A DNA stretch of 27,343 bases, from assembly GCA_004560045.1 (NCBI GenBank), contig SFWF01000013.1, positions 1 through 27,343 on the forward strand, given 5' to 3'. Every line of letters starts with the position of its first letter. The first letter of the stretch is position 1. Under the pieces are notes generated by a model that saw only the letters and a program-made list of their open reading frames with translations, was not told the DNA's origin and searched no databases. Below, piece by piece: positions 1 to 6,918 of this stretch. The DNA comes from a bacterium. GTDB taxonomy: Bacteria; Bacillota; Clostridia; Oscillospirales; Acutalibacteraceae. Both the position numbers and the translations under genes were made by a program.

Positions 1-405
1 AAACGCAATCCTTACACTGTGTTTGAGAGCACTCGCAGCTTCTTCACCAACACCATCCGTCCGCTGCAGTTGCAACCCATCTCGCAAGAGCAGATTGTGG
101 AGAATATTGTGGAGACCTACAAGCGTTTGTATGACCGTTATGAGGCAGACAAGCATCTTATCCCCGAGGGCAACCTTATAGAGCTCAAATTTGAGGATTT
201 CGAGCACAACGCTTTTGACATCACCAAAGACATTTACTCCCGACTAAATCTCAAGGGGTTCGACGAAGCTGAAGCCCACATTAAGGCTTATCTCGACAAG
301 AAGAAAGGTTATAAGAAAAACAAATATAGCTACGAGCCCGAAACGGTAAAGATTGTGGAGGAAAATTGGGGAAAAGCCCTCCAAGAGTGGGGCTATTCCT
401 TGTAA
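1..405 (+). CDS. Sulfotransferase-family protein, C-terminal part (5' truncated by window)
   Basis: The reading frame is open from base 1 (K-R-N-P-Y-T-V-F-E-S-T...) to a TAA at 403-405, so the gene starts outside the window; the GTG at 19 is probably internal. The opening R-N-P-Y followed by F-E-S-T matches the 3'-phosphate PAPS-binding region of Sulfotransfer-type proteins, where an Arg-x-Pro and a nearby Ser bind the cofactor. The rest is a helical tail with a Y/E/D-rich segment and a final W-G-x-x-L-x-x-W-G-Y, as in the ends of these enzymes. Such proteins transfer sulfate from PAPS to glycans or lipids. It is the only confident plus-strand gene, and its codons (TTG, CGT, CTC, CCC) differ from the minus-strand genes and recall Bacteroidales. 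The family call rests on the partial sequence only, since the N-terminal P-loop is not visible. Confidence 0.55.
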   Translation, partial: KRNPYTVFESTRSFFTNTIRPLQLQPISQEQIVENIVETYKRLYDRYEADKHLIPEGNLIELKFEDFEHNAFDITKDIYSRLNLKGFDEAEAHIKAYLDKKKGYKKNKYSYEPETVKIVEENWGKALQEWGYSL

Positions 406-427
406 AATGGAACGCATATATTTATGG

Positions 428-460
428 AAAAGCGGCAGACTTTAAGTTTGTCGCTTTTTT
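428..460 (+). terminator. Rho-independent terminator of the sulfotransferase-like gene
   Basis: A 12-bp stem, AAAGCGGCAGAC pairing with GTTTGTCGCTTT (two G-U pairs) around a short TTTAA loop, runs into TTTTTT. It lies about 25 nt after the stop codon at 405. Confidence 0.75.
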
Positions 461-549
461 AATGCTTATTAACAGTATGTCAAATTATACATACAATTCG
501 TAAATGTTACAAAAAAATCGGAAATCAAAGCAAAAATCTATAGAATAAT

Positions 550-589
550 GGCTACGCGTTACCGACGAGGTTTGTGCGTAGCCGTTTTT
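550..589 (+). terminator. Possible terminator-like hairpin in the 406-755 gap
   Basis: GGCTACGC (550-557) and GCGTAGCC (576-583) form a perfect 8-bp inverted repeat with an 18-nt loop, followed by GTTTTT. No convincing gene ends here. A short plus-strand reading frame, 548-673 (41 codons, no ribosome site), covers the hairpin; its tail G-E-I-K-A-Q-N-L-V-G-V-K-D-I-Y looks protein-like, so it may be the remnant of a lost gene. The rest of the 406-755 gap shows nothing else beyond the flanking terminators. Confidence 0.3.
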
Positions 590-686
590 GGAGAGATTAA
601 GGCTCAAAATCTTGTCGGTGTAAAGGATATCTACACCGTTACCGAAGAGAAATTTGAAGCGGACCCGATATAAATATTTGGATATA

Positions 687-723
687 AACGAAAAGAGCAC
701 TCGTATCGAGTGCTCTTTTCGTT
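687..723 (-). terminator. Strong bidirectional terminator after the deacetylase gene
   Basis: A perfect 17-bp stem (AACGAAAAGAGCACTCG, its complement at 707-723) closes on the three-base loop TAT. It lies 33 bp past the TTA stop complement at 756-758. A/T-rich arms at both ends could terminate in either direction. Confidence 0.85.
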
Positions 724-755
724 CGAAAGGATATATGAATCGGGTAAAGGTTTAA

Positions 756-3700
756 TTATTCGGCTTTGCCGTAGGTTGCGGATTTTACTATATTCTTAAC
801 ACAGCCTTCGTTGGAATCTACATTGTTGAGCTTGCCCGAAAGGTCGCTTCGCTCGATTCCGCGGTACTTCATAAGCTCGGTAATAGAGCAGAAACGGTAG
901 CCTGCGTCGTAGAAGTCCTCGAGGGTCGCGGCAAGTCCGTTGTAGGTTGTATCCTGAGTAATGTGTCCGAGGATAACGTCGCCGTCGATCCAGGTTCCGA
1001 CGCCGTTCTTAAGAACCTTAAGTCTTGCGGCCTCGTCGTAGGCACTTGACCAGTCGTAGGTGTTCTGAGAAAGCCAGATAACAGGAAGATTATCCTCAGC
1101 GCATACCCTAAACATAGTGTCGGTGGTTCTTATCTGCGGAGGTCTGTAGAGAGATACATCGTAGGGTGTGACTCCGTCGGCCATAGTCAGATTAGCTTCA
1201 AGAAGGGCCGTAAAGTCGGTTATCTGAGCTTTAAGCTGATCGTAGGTGAACTCGGTATAGGTTCCTGCTGCAGTTGAGCCGGTCCATGCATCGGCGTGAG
1301 TCATACTGTGGTTACCGATATCCCAGCCGTTATTTATAGCGTTCTGCAGAGATTCATAGCCGTTATTTTTACAGGCGGTTCCCGTTACGAACAGTGTGGC
1401 AGAGCCCTTATATTTCGCGAAAAGCTCGACCATTCGGTTGTCCTTCGCGGGAAGGGGACCGTCGTCAAAGGTGAAGGCTAAAAGCTTATAATCTTCGGGG
1501 TGAGTCTTCCAGGAGTCGAGATAGAGACGGTTTTGGGTATGTATCTCGGTGGTACCGTCGGCAAGGGTCTCTACCCAGCTTATATAGCAATGAACGGGAA
1601 TGTTGTCGTAGTCTACTCTCTTATACTCGAAGAGCTCGGAGACGGTACAGAAGCGATAACCCTGCGCATAAAGCTGAGGCAGAGCGATCTCTAACGCCCT
1701 GGGGGTAACGTAGGTATTTGACGAGCTGTGTCCGCCGATTATGGCGCCGTCGGGAAGTCCACTTAGCAACACGTTTACGATGCCGTCAACGGTAGCGGTG
1801 CCGCCCGACCAGTCGGAGCCGAGATTTGTGTAGTGGCCGATAGCGGGCATATTAAGCTCTTCCAGATGCTCGTATATCTTCTCGCCGTAGGTATAGCCTG
1901 CGCCGCGCCAGAATTTGGGGGTAACACCGGTATACTCTTTAATAAGCTCGTTTGTGCCTTCGAATTCCTTTTTGAAATCCTCTTCGCTCATAGCGTCCAT
2001 CGTGGCGGCAATACTATGAGTATAAGAATGATTTGCGATCTCGCTGCCCTTACTTAAAACGTAGCGGGCAACGTCGGGATCGTTAGCATGATCAAAGGAT
2101 TTTCCGATGAAGAAGAAGGTGCCCGAGCCGTTATTTTCGGCAAGTATATCGGCAACCTGCATAGTGACCGAGGGACTGTAGTTATCGGGGCCGTCGTCAA
2201 AGGTAAAAGCTAAAAGCTTGAAGTCCTCGGGATGACTTCTCCAGTCTGCCCCTGCCTCGTCAATCTTTGCGCTAAGTTTAACCAGGTCGCAGATATCGGT
2301 TTTTTTATCACGGTTATAGTCGGTGTTCATATAGCTTTTTGCTCCTATAAGGGTTGCGCGAAGGGCAACCTCGTCAGACTCTTCGGTTCCCTTTCCGTTT
2401 TCGTCAACGTCTCCGATGGTAGTGCCGTAGCTTCTAAGCATAGGCGCGAGGACGCTATCCTTTACGGCATACCAAACGGTCTTATCGAGGCCTGCCATAT
2501 TGGTGTCGTCAAGAGCGTTTTCGCCGGTGACCGCCTTAACTACGGTAACAGAGCCGGTAACCGTGCCAAGGGTGGAATCGGTGACCCATTCGGAGGGTGC
2601 TGACGTACTGTAGACGTTTGAAACTGTGAAATTACGGTACTTTCCGTGAATTCCCTGCGAGCTGCTGCAAAGGGGTGCACGGCCTACCGAGAAGCAACCG
2701 TTTAAGGTGAACTTAGAGTTATAAGAGGTTCCGATAAGACCCCAATAATGTCCGTTGTTTTTTTGAAGGCTTCCTGCGAAGCCGCAGTTAGTAAGTGTAG
2801 TGTTGCTCTGACCCTGAAGGTAGCCTATTAAGCCGCCTGCGGCAGAGGAGCCGTAGCCTCCGCTGTTTTCGCCGTATATGGAGGTGGTTTCATCCACCAA
2901 AATGTTTGTGAGGAGGACCTGCGCGGTAGTGACAGCCGAAATGGCGCCGACGAAACGACCCGAAGTAATGTAGGAATTTTTAACGGTCAGATTGCTTACA
3001 GAGCCCGATCTAAAGGTCGGAACAAGTCCTGCACCGGTGGTGTAGGTTCCGTATTTTTCGGCATCGTAGCCGCTTAGCGGACGGTAGTAGATTCCGTGAA
3101 CGGCATAGCCGTTTCCGTCGATATGACCCGAGAAGGTAGACTCGGCTTCGGCAAAACCCTTATAAGCTTTTGCATCTACATTCAGCTTGGTCTCGAACCA
3201 GACATTGGGCTCGTAGCCATTGATAACCTCACCCGTCGACCAGTTGATGCCGTAGATATCGTTAAGATAGATGTCATTATTAAGCTTATAGTATTTTCCT
3301 CCGCCGAAGCTTCCGACACAGAGGCGAAGGTGACCCGCCTTTTCGATAATATAGGGGTCGTCGGCCGTACCCGTACCGTCTGCATAGCCTGCGCTTGCGG
3401 AATTTAAGGGGATGTTTTCGAACTCATCTACCTCGTCGAGGAAAAGCTTGAGGGTGGGATAGCCGTCCTCGGTGGTAACAAAGGCATCGCCTAAGTCTTT
3501 TAAAGCGGAGGCGGCTTTGATACCTTTAATGCTTTCGGCATCAGCGGTTTTAATCTGCTGACAATTTGTTAACTTTCCGTCGCGGGTAAGCCCGGTATCG
3601 CTTATTGCAAAGCAGTTTTCGATAACACCCGTACTCCAACCCCAGTTATCACCGATAAGAGCGTTTACGATATAGGTGTTGTACTGATCCTTGGGGTTGT

Positions 3701-4427
3701 CATCGTGGTGCTTAAGGGTTGCGAGAGAGTAGGAGTTTTTAAGAGTAAATACATAGGTATCTGTTTGTGAGCCGATAACTCCTCCACCGATCAATCCGCC
3801 GAGCTCGTCACCGTAAAGGTATACGCTGTCCCCTATGTAGCAAGAGTCGACCGATCCGTTAACCCAAGCGACGTGACCGATCAAAGCGGCAGTCATGAAC
3901 GCCGCGTTAGCGGTAATATAAGAATCTTCAATTCCGATTCCGCTGATACTGAGGCCTTCGCCGGCTCTGGGGAAAAGGCCTCGAGACGATTGTGATGCGG
4001 TCTCAGAATAGTCGTTATAAAAAAGGCCGTGAACGACGTTACCGTTACCCTTAAAGGTTCCCTTGACGTTCTTATCCGTGTACCAGGTGTTGAGAGTCGA
4101 GAGGTCGGTGATCTCAGAGCCGTCGGAGGCCTTGGTCACGGTGGGAACACCGTCGGTTATCGACACCTTCATATCGTTAAGCCAGATATCGTTTAAAAGC
4201 TCGTATTTTCCGGTGGAAGAGCCTCCTGAATTTATGACCCAGGCAAGCTCGGAGGGCTTCGAAATATCGAGATAGCCGTCACCGTCGAGGTCGGCGGTGG
4301 GCTGAGTGGTGGTCTTGTCCCAATAGGTCACGGTCGTGACGGTTTCTGCGGAAACTATGGTCTGTGGAATCACCGAAGCAGACAGAACGAGGGTCAAAAC
4401 CAACAAGAATACGGTAAGCTTTTTCAT
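756..4427 (-). CDS. Secreted multidomain protein: adhesin-like repeats, dockerin-like module, two NodB deacetylase domains
   Basis: I place the start at the ATG complement 4425-4427 (1223 aa), because AAAGGAGAT lies just upstream and M-K-K-L begins a clear signal peptide cleaved near residue 27. Residues about 30-330 and 345-650 are two copies of a beta-rich module, each with an L-x-N-D-I-x-L-N-D segment and a G-N-G-x-x-V-H-G-(L/I) turn like GLUG adhesin repeats. About 672-723 resembles a type I dockerin: G-D-V-D-E-N-G-K and D-Y-N-R-D-K-K-T-D calcium-loop-like motifs. Two polysaccharide deacetylase domains follow (about 735-935 and 980-1190), each with T-F-D-D-G-P, an H-S-(Y/M)-T-H metal pair and a D-W-S motif. 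Domain 2 has the usual R-P-P; domain 1 has R-G-A-G there, so its activity is less certain. Expected role: metal-dependent removal of N- or O-acetyl groups from peptidoglycan, chitin or plant polysaccharide outside the cell. It has its own promoter and terminator. Confidence 0.88.
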   Translation of the reverse strand: MKKLTVFLLVLTLVLSASVIPQTIVSAETVTTVTYWDKTTTQPTADLDGDGYLDISKPSELAWVINSGGSSTGKYELLNDIWLNDMKVSITDGVPTVTKASDGSEITDLSTLNTWYTDKNVKGTFKGNGNVVHGLFYNDYSETASQSSRGLFPRAGEGLSISGIGIEDSYITANAAFMTAALIGHVAWVNGSVDSCYIGDSVYLYGDELGGLIGGGVIGSQTDTYVFTLKNSYSLATLKHHDDNPKDQYNTYIVNALIGDNWGWSTGVIENCFAISDTGLTRDGKLTNCQQIKTADAESIKGIKAASALKDLGDAFVTTEDGYPTLKLFLDEVDEFENIPLNSASAGYADGTGTADDPYIIEKAGHLRLCVGSFGGGKYYKLNNDIYLNDIYGINWSTGEVINGYEPNVWFETKLNVDAKAYKGFAEAESTFSGHIDGNGYAVHGIYYRPLSGYDAEKYGTYTTGAGLVPTFRSGSVSNLTVKNSYITSGRFVGAISAVTTAQVLLTNILVDETTSIYGENSGGYGSSAAGGLIGYLQGQSNTTLTNCGFAGSLQKNNGHYWGLIGTSYNSKFTLNGCFSVGRAPLCSSSQGIHGKYRNFTVSNVYSTSAPSEWVTDSTLGTVTGSVTVVKAVTGENALDDTNMAGLDKTVWYAVKDSVLAPMLRSYGTTIGDVDENGKGTEESDEVALRATLIGAKSYMNTDYNRDKKTDICDLVKLSAKIDEAGADWRSHPEDFKLLAFTFDDGPDNYSPSVTMQVADILAENNGSGTFFFIGKSFDHANDPDVARYVLSKGSEIANHSYTHSIAATMDAMSEEDFKKEFEGTNELIKEYTGVTPKFWRGAGYTYGEKIYEHLEELNMPAIGHYTNLGSDWSGGTATVDGIVNVLLSGLPDGAIIGGHSSSNTYVTPRALEIALPQLYAQGYRFCTVSELFEYKRVDYDNIPVHCYISWVETLADGTTEIHTQNRLYLDSWKTHPEDYKLLAFTFDDGPLPAKDNRMVELFAKYKGSATLFVTGTACKNNGYESLQNAINNGWDIGNHSMTHADAWTGSTAAGTYTEFTYDQLKAQITDFTALLEANLTMADGVTPYDVSLYRPPQIRTTDTMFRVCAEDNLPVIWLSQNTYDWSSAYDEAARLKVLKNGVGTWIDGDVILGHITQDTTYNGLAATLEDFYDAGYRFCSITELMKYRGIERSDLSGKLNNVDSNEGCVKNIVKSATYGKAE

Positions 4428-4501
4428 AACGATCTCCTTTATAAAAAATTTACGCCATATCATTATAAAACACAGGATAGACAAAAATCTCCGTTAAAAA
4501 T

Positions 4502-4530
4502 ATTATAAAAAACCTAAATGCAAATGTCAA
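4502..4530 (-). promoter_or_regulatory. Consensus sigma-A promoter of the secreted deacetylase gene
   Basis: On the minus strand TTGACA (complement 4525-4530), 17 bases, then TATAAT (complement 4502-4507): both boxes and the spacing match the housekeeping consensus exactly. Transcription would start near 4495, giving a leader of about 70 nt before the ATG at 4427. Confidence 0.8.
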
Positions 4531-4538
4531 TTAAATTA

Positions 4539-4575
4539 TTTTGCACTATTAAACACTTTTTTGCACTATTAAACA
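4539..4575 (-). promoter_or_regulatory. Tandem direct repeat upstream of the -35 box (candidate regulator site)
   Basis: The 17-base word TTTTGCACTATTAAACA occurs at 4539-4555 and again, identical, at 4559-4575, a 20-bp period (about two helical turns). On the transcribed strand it reads TGTTTAATAGTGCAAAA and lies roughly 44 to 80 bases before the inferred start, a normal position for an activator. The regulator is unknown. Confidence 0.5.
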
Positions 4576-4608
4576 ACCGAGACGCGAAGGTGATTCTTAC
4601 GGTATTTC

Positions 4609-4914
4609 AAAAGGCTCCGCGCAGTACGGGTGCGCGCCATAGTGAGAAATTGCCCGAAAACGACGCTTTTTCCGCAATAATGCGTTAAAAAGTCACGGTA
4701 CGCGTTAGCGTTACCGTGACTTTTTGCCTTTTCTTACATAAAAATCATCCGTTTTCGGGTGCGTAGCAGTTTTGTAGGTGTAAATTTGTTTCCAAAGCGA
4801 AGCTGAAAAACGCAGTAATACTGCCGTATTATAAGGCTTTTCAGCAAGATTTGGGGCAAATTTACCCGAAAAACCAAATTTTCACTATGGCGCACACCCG
4901 TGTTGGAGCCTTTT
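4609..4914. repeat. 306-bp structured inverted-repeat element (MITE-like or structured intergenic element)
   Basis: The ends, 4609-4645 and 4882-4914, are imperfect inverted repeats (AAAAGGCTCC...CGCCATAGTGA against TCACTATGGCG...GGAGCCTTTT). Inside are nested pairings: 4652-4662 with 4750-4760 (GCCCGAAAACG/CGTTTTCGGGT) around a hairpin at 4687-4725, then GTAAATTTG 4780-4788 with CAAATTTAC 4857-4865, GCTGAAAA 4802-4809 with TTTTCAGC 4838-4845, and the small hairpin GCAGTAATACTGC 4812-4824. No reading frame of note lies inside. It sits immediately after the ridA stop codon. No clear target duplication is seen, and only one copy is in the window. Confidence 0.6.
4687..4725 (-). terminator. Bidirectional terminator hairpin, downstream of ilvA-ridA
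   Basis: AAAAAGTCACGGTA (4687-4700) pairs with TACCGTGACTTTTT (4712-4725), with a short loop. The A-tract and T-tract make it able to act in both directions. It is the first strong hairpin after ridA and lies in the centre of the 5' half of the inverted-repeat element. Confidence 0.7.
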
Positions 4915-4915
4915 C

Positions 4916-5290
4916 TTATATTTCTGCGATTACGTCGACCTCGACGAGGACGTTTTTGGGGAGAGTTTTAACGGCGACGCAGGAGCGTGCGGGCTTTCCC
5001 ACAAAATATTTACCGTAGACCTCGTTGAAGGCGGCGAAGTTTCCCATATCCGAAAGGAAGCAGACGGTTTTTACCGCCTTGGCAATATCGCTTCCTGCGG
5101 CTTTCAGTACCTCGCAGAGGTTTTTGCAGACCTGCTCGGTCTGAGCCTCTATTGTTTCGGCTTCGACCGCACCTGTTGCGGGATTTATGGCGATTTGACC
5201 CGAGGTGAAGACCAGGTTTCCGACCTTTACGGCCTGAGAGTAGGGCCCGATTGCCTCGGGGGCGTTTTTGGTATAGATTTTTTCACTCAT
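4916..5290 (-). CDS. ridA: RidA family 2-iminobutanoate/2-iminopropanoate deaminase
   Basis: A 124-residue protein of standard length for the RidA/YER057c/UK114 family. RidA trimers hydrolyse the reactive enamine/imine products of pyridoxal-phosphate enzymes, such as 2-aminoacrylate from serine and 2-aminocrotonate from threonine, to keto acids and ammonia in the cytosol. Visible hallmarks are I-G-P-Y-S-Q-A near residue 14, F-T-S-G-Q-I near 28, the P-A-R-S-C-V-A-V stretch with the substrate-binding Arg102, and Glu117 in L-V-E-V-D. The start is supported by AAAGGAG 9-10 bases upstream. It lies 116 bp downstream of ilvA with no terminator between, so the two are probably co-transcribed; IlvA is the main source of the RidA substrates. 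Transcription most likely ends in the hairpin at 4687-4725. Confidence 0.95.
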   Translation of the reverse strand: MSEKIYTKNAPEAIGPYSQAVKVGNLVFTSGQIAINPATGAVEAETIEAQTEQVCKNLCEVLKAAGSDIAKAVKTVCFLSDMGNFAAFNEVYGKYFVGKPARSCVAVKTLPKNVLVEVDVIAEI

Positions 5291-5307
5291 TTTGGGTTCT
5301 CCTTTGA

Positions 5308-5385
5308 CGGGAGGGACTTGCCCCTCCCCTACGAAATATCAATTTATTTTCATCAAATTCAAATGGCACGTCGAGGACGCCGTCC
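5308..5385. repeat. Palindromic interspersed-repeat module between ilvA and ridA
   Basis: Two GC-rich palindromes in an AT-rich background: GGGAGGG...CCCTCCC (5309-5328, followed by CCTACGA) and GGCACGTCGAGGACGCCGTCC (about 5365-5385). A near-copy of the first block, ending in the same CCTACGA, occurs at 26889-26914. From memory, such modules are frequent between genes of gut Oscillospirales; that was not searched. Confidence 0.45.
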
Positions 5386-5406
5386 CATAAGGTATCCATA
5401 GGAATT

Positions 5407-6600
5407 TTATACGATTTTATAGCCGGCGGCGGTGAGGGCGTCGGTTATTTCTTTTATGTGGTCGAAATTACGGGTTTCGAGGACAATACGGAGGAAGCAA
5501 CCGTTAATGTCGGAGCCCTCCCCTGCCCTTTCGTGGTGAACCGAGATAACGTTTCCGCCCTTATCGGCAATAATGTTGGAAACACCGCGGAGCTGACCCG
5601 GCTTATCCACAAGCTCAACGAGGAGGCTATGGTTTCTTCCCGAGCGGGAAAGACCGCGCTTTATAACACGGCTGAGGATCGTAACGTCGATATTACCGCC
5701 CGAAACGACACAGACGACTTTTTTGCCCTTTACGGGAACCTTATCGAACATTGCAGCGGCTACAGATACGGCACCTGCGCCCTCGGAGATCATCTTATGC
5801 TGTTCAATAAGGGTCAGAATTGCGGTGGCAATCTCGTCCTCGGTAACGGTTACGATCTCGTCGACGTATTCCTTTACGTAGTTGAAGGTATTTTCGCCCG
5901 GCTCCTTAACGGCAATACCGTCGGCGATGGTGGAAACGGAATCGAGACGCTCGATCTTTCCGTCTTTGACCGAATTATACATACTCGGAGCGCCTGCGGA
6001 CTGAACACCGTAGACCTTGACATTCGGGTTTAACTTCTTTGCGGCAAGAGCAACACCCGAAATGAGTCCGCCGCCGCCGATGGGCACGATAATTGCGTCA
6101 ACGTCGGGCATTTCGTTCATAATTTCAAGGCCTATCGTACCCTGACCTGCGATAACGTTTTCGGCATCGAAGGGATGAATAAAGGTATAGCCCATTTCGT
6201 CGCGGAGCTCTAAAGCCTTAGCATAGGCGTCGTCGTAGACACCCTCTACCATAACGACCTCGGCTCCGTAGCCCTTTGTGGCCTCGACCTTGGAGATAGG
6301 GGCGCCGTCGGGCAGGCAGATGACCGACTTTATACCGTATTTCGTAGCGGCAAGGGCAACACCCTGAGCGTGGTTTCCTGCAGAGCAGGCGATAACGCCC
6401 TTGGCCTTTTCCTCATCGGTTAGCTGAGATATCATATAACCCGAGCCTCTTACCTTAAAGGAGCCCGTAACCTGAAGATTTTCGGGCTTAAGGTAGATAT
6501 CTACCTCGGGGTTTATTGCGGGGGCTTTGATAAGATCGGTATGCCTTACGACGTTTTTAAGCACGTGGGCGGCGTGATAGACCTTGTCGAGAGTAACCAT
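5407..6600 (-). CDS. ilvA: Threonine ammonia-lyase (threonine/serine dehydratase) with ACT domain
   Basis: 397 aa, the short form of about 400 aa common in Clostridia. It converts threonine to 2-oxobutanoate (first step of isoleucine synthesis) and usually also serine to pyruvate. The N-terminal fold-type II PLP domain has the Schiff-base lysine in G-S-F-K-V-R-G (Lys49), the S-A-G-N-H-A-Q-G substrate loop near 73-80 and the phosphate-binding G-G-G-G loop at 175-178. About 320-397 is a single ACT domain (L-V-E-L-V-D-K-P-G-Q-L), the allosteric sensor. The short length resembles catabolic TdcB, but the isoleucine-type T-box in front favours a biosynthetic role. The ATG has AAGGAG eight bases upstream. 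ridA follows in the same transcript. Confidence 0.93.
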   Translation of the reverse strand: MVTLDKVYHAAHVLKNVVRHTDLIKAPAINPEVDIYLKPENLQVTGSFKVRGSGYMISQLTDEEKAKGVIACSAGNHAQGVALAATKYGIKSVICLPDGAPISKVEATKGYGAEVVMVEGVYDDAYAKALELRDEMGYTFIHPFDAENVIAGQGTIGLEIMNEMPDVDAIIVPIGGGGLISGVALAAKKLNPNVKVYGVQSAGAPSMYNSVKDGKIERLDSVSTIADGIAVKEPGENTFNYVKEYVDEIVTVTEDEIATAILTLIEQHKMISEGAGAVSVAAAMFDKVPVKGKKVVCVVSGGNIDVTILSRVIKRGLSRSGRNHSLLVELVDKPGQLRGVSNIIADKGGNVISVHHERAGEGSDINGCFLRIVLETRNFDHIKEITDALTAAGYKIV

Positions 6601-6614
6601 ATTGTTTGCTCCTT

Positions 6615-6881
6615 AAAAATAAAATAACGCCTCTATGAAAAACATAGAGGCGAAGAGTTTAAAATAAAATCTCCGTGGTACCACTCTAATTGTTGCACAG
6701 CAACCACTTTCGCGTACGTTATTATACGCTTTCCCTTTAACGCAGGTTTACGGATCGCTTACTCGTTTCCTTTCGGCTTTCGGCTCAAGGGTGATCTTTG
6801 TATTTTCGTCATATTGCCTTTCACCAAACGGCAACTCTCTGAAAATCGGTAAAATACAACCGTCCCTCTCAACGCTTTTGT
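6615..6881 (-). promoter_or_regulatory. T-box riboswitch controlling ilvA-ridA, isoleucine (AUC) specifier inferred
   Basis: Read on the minus strand, the leader has the T-box core AGAGTGGTACCACGGA (complement 6672-6687) whose UGG pairs with the tRNA end. Stem I is built from TTGTATTTT (complement 6851-6859) and AAAATACAA (complement 6798-6806) around the typical AGAGAG and TTGGTG apical motifs. Directly after it comes AG-ATC-ACCCTTGAG, placing ATC (complement 6793-6795) at the specifier position followed by the usual A; ATC is an isoleucine codon. A small hairpin GTTGC-TGT-GCAAC precedes the T-box. The terminator is CGCCTCTATG/CATAGAGGCG (6628-6652) followed by a T-rich run to 6615. Uncharged tRNA-Ile would stabilise the antiterminator and switch ilvA on. 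Confidence 0.93.
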
Positions 6882-6887
6882 GAGGTA

Positions 6888-6915
6888 ATTATACCACTAT
6901 TTTAAAATTTGTCAA
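6888..6915 (-). promoter_or_regulatory. Promoter of the T-box-ilvA-ridA transcript
   Basis: TTGACA (complement 6910-6915), 16 bases, then TATAAT (complement 6888-6893) preceded by TGG, giving an extended -10. The -35 box lies three bases from the end of serA, so the promoter abuts that gene. Confidence 0.8.
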
Positions 6916-6918
6916 TAA

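Noticed and set aside
485..700. 71-codon minus-strand frame in the left gap
   Set aside because: It runs into the strong terminator hairpin at 687-723, has no ribosome site, and is Phe/Tyr-rich as expected from AT-rich non-coding DNA.
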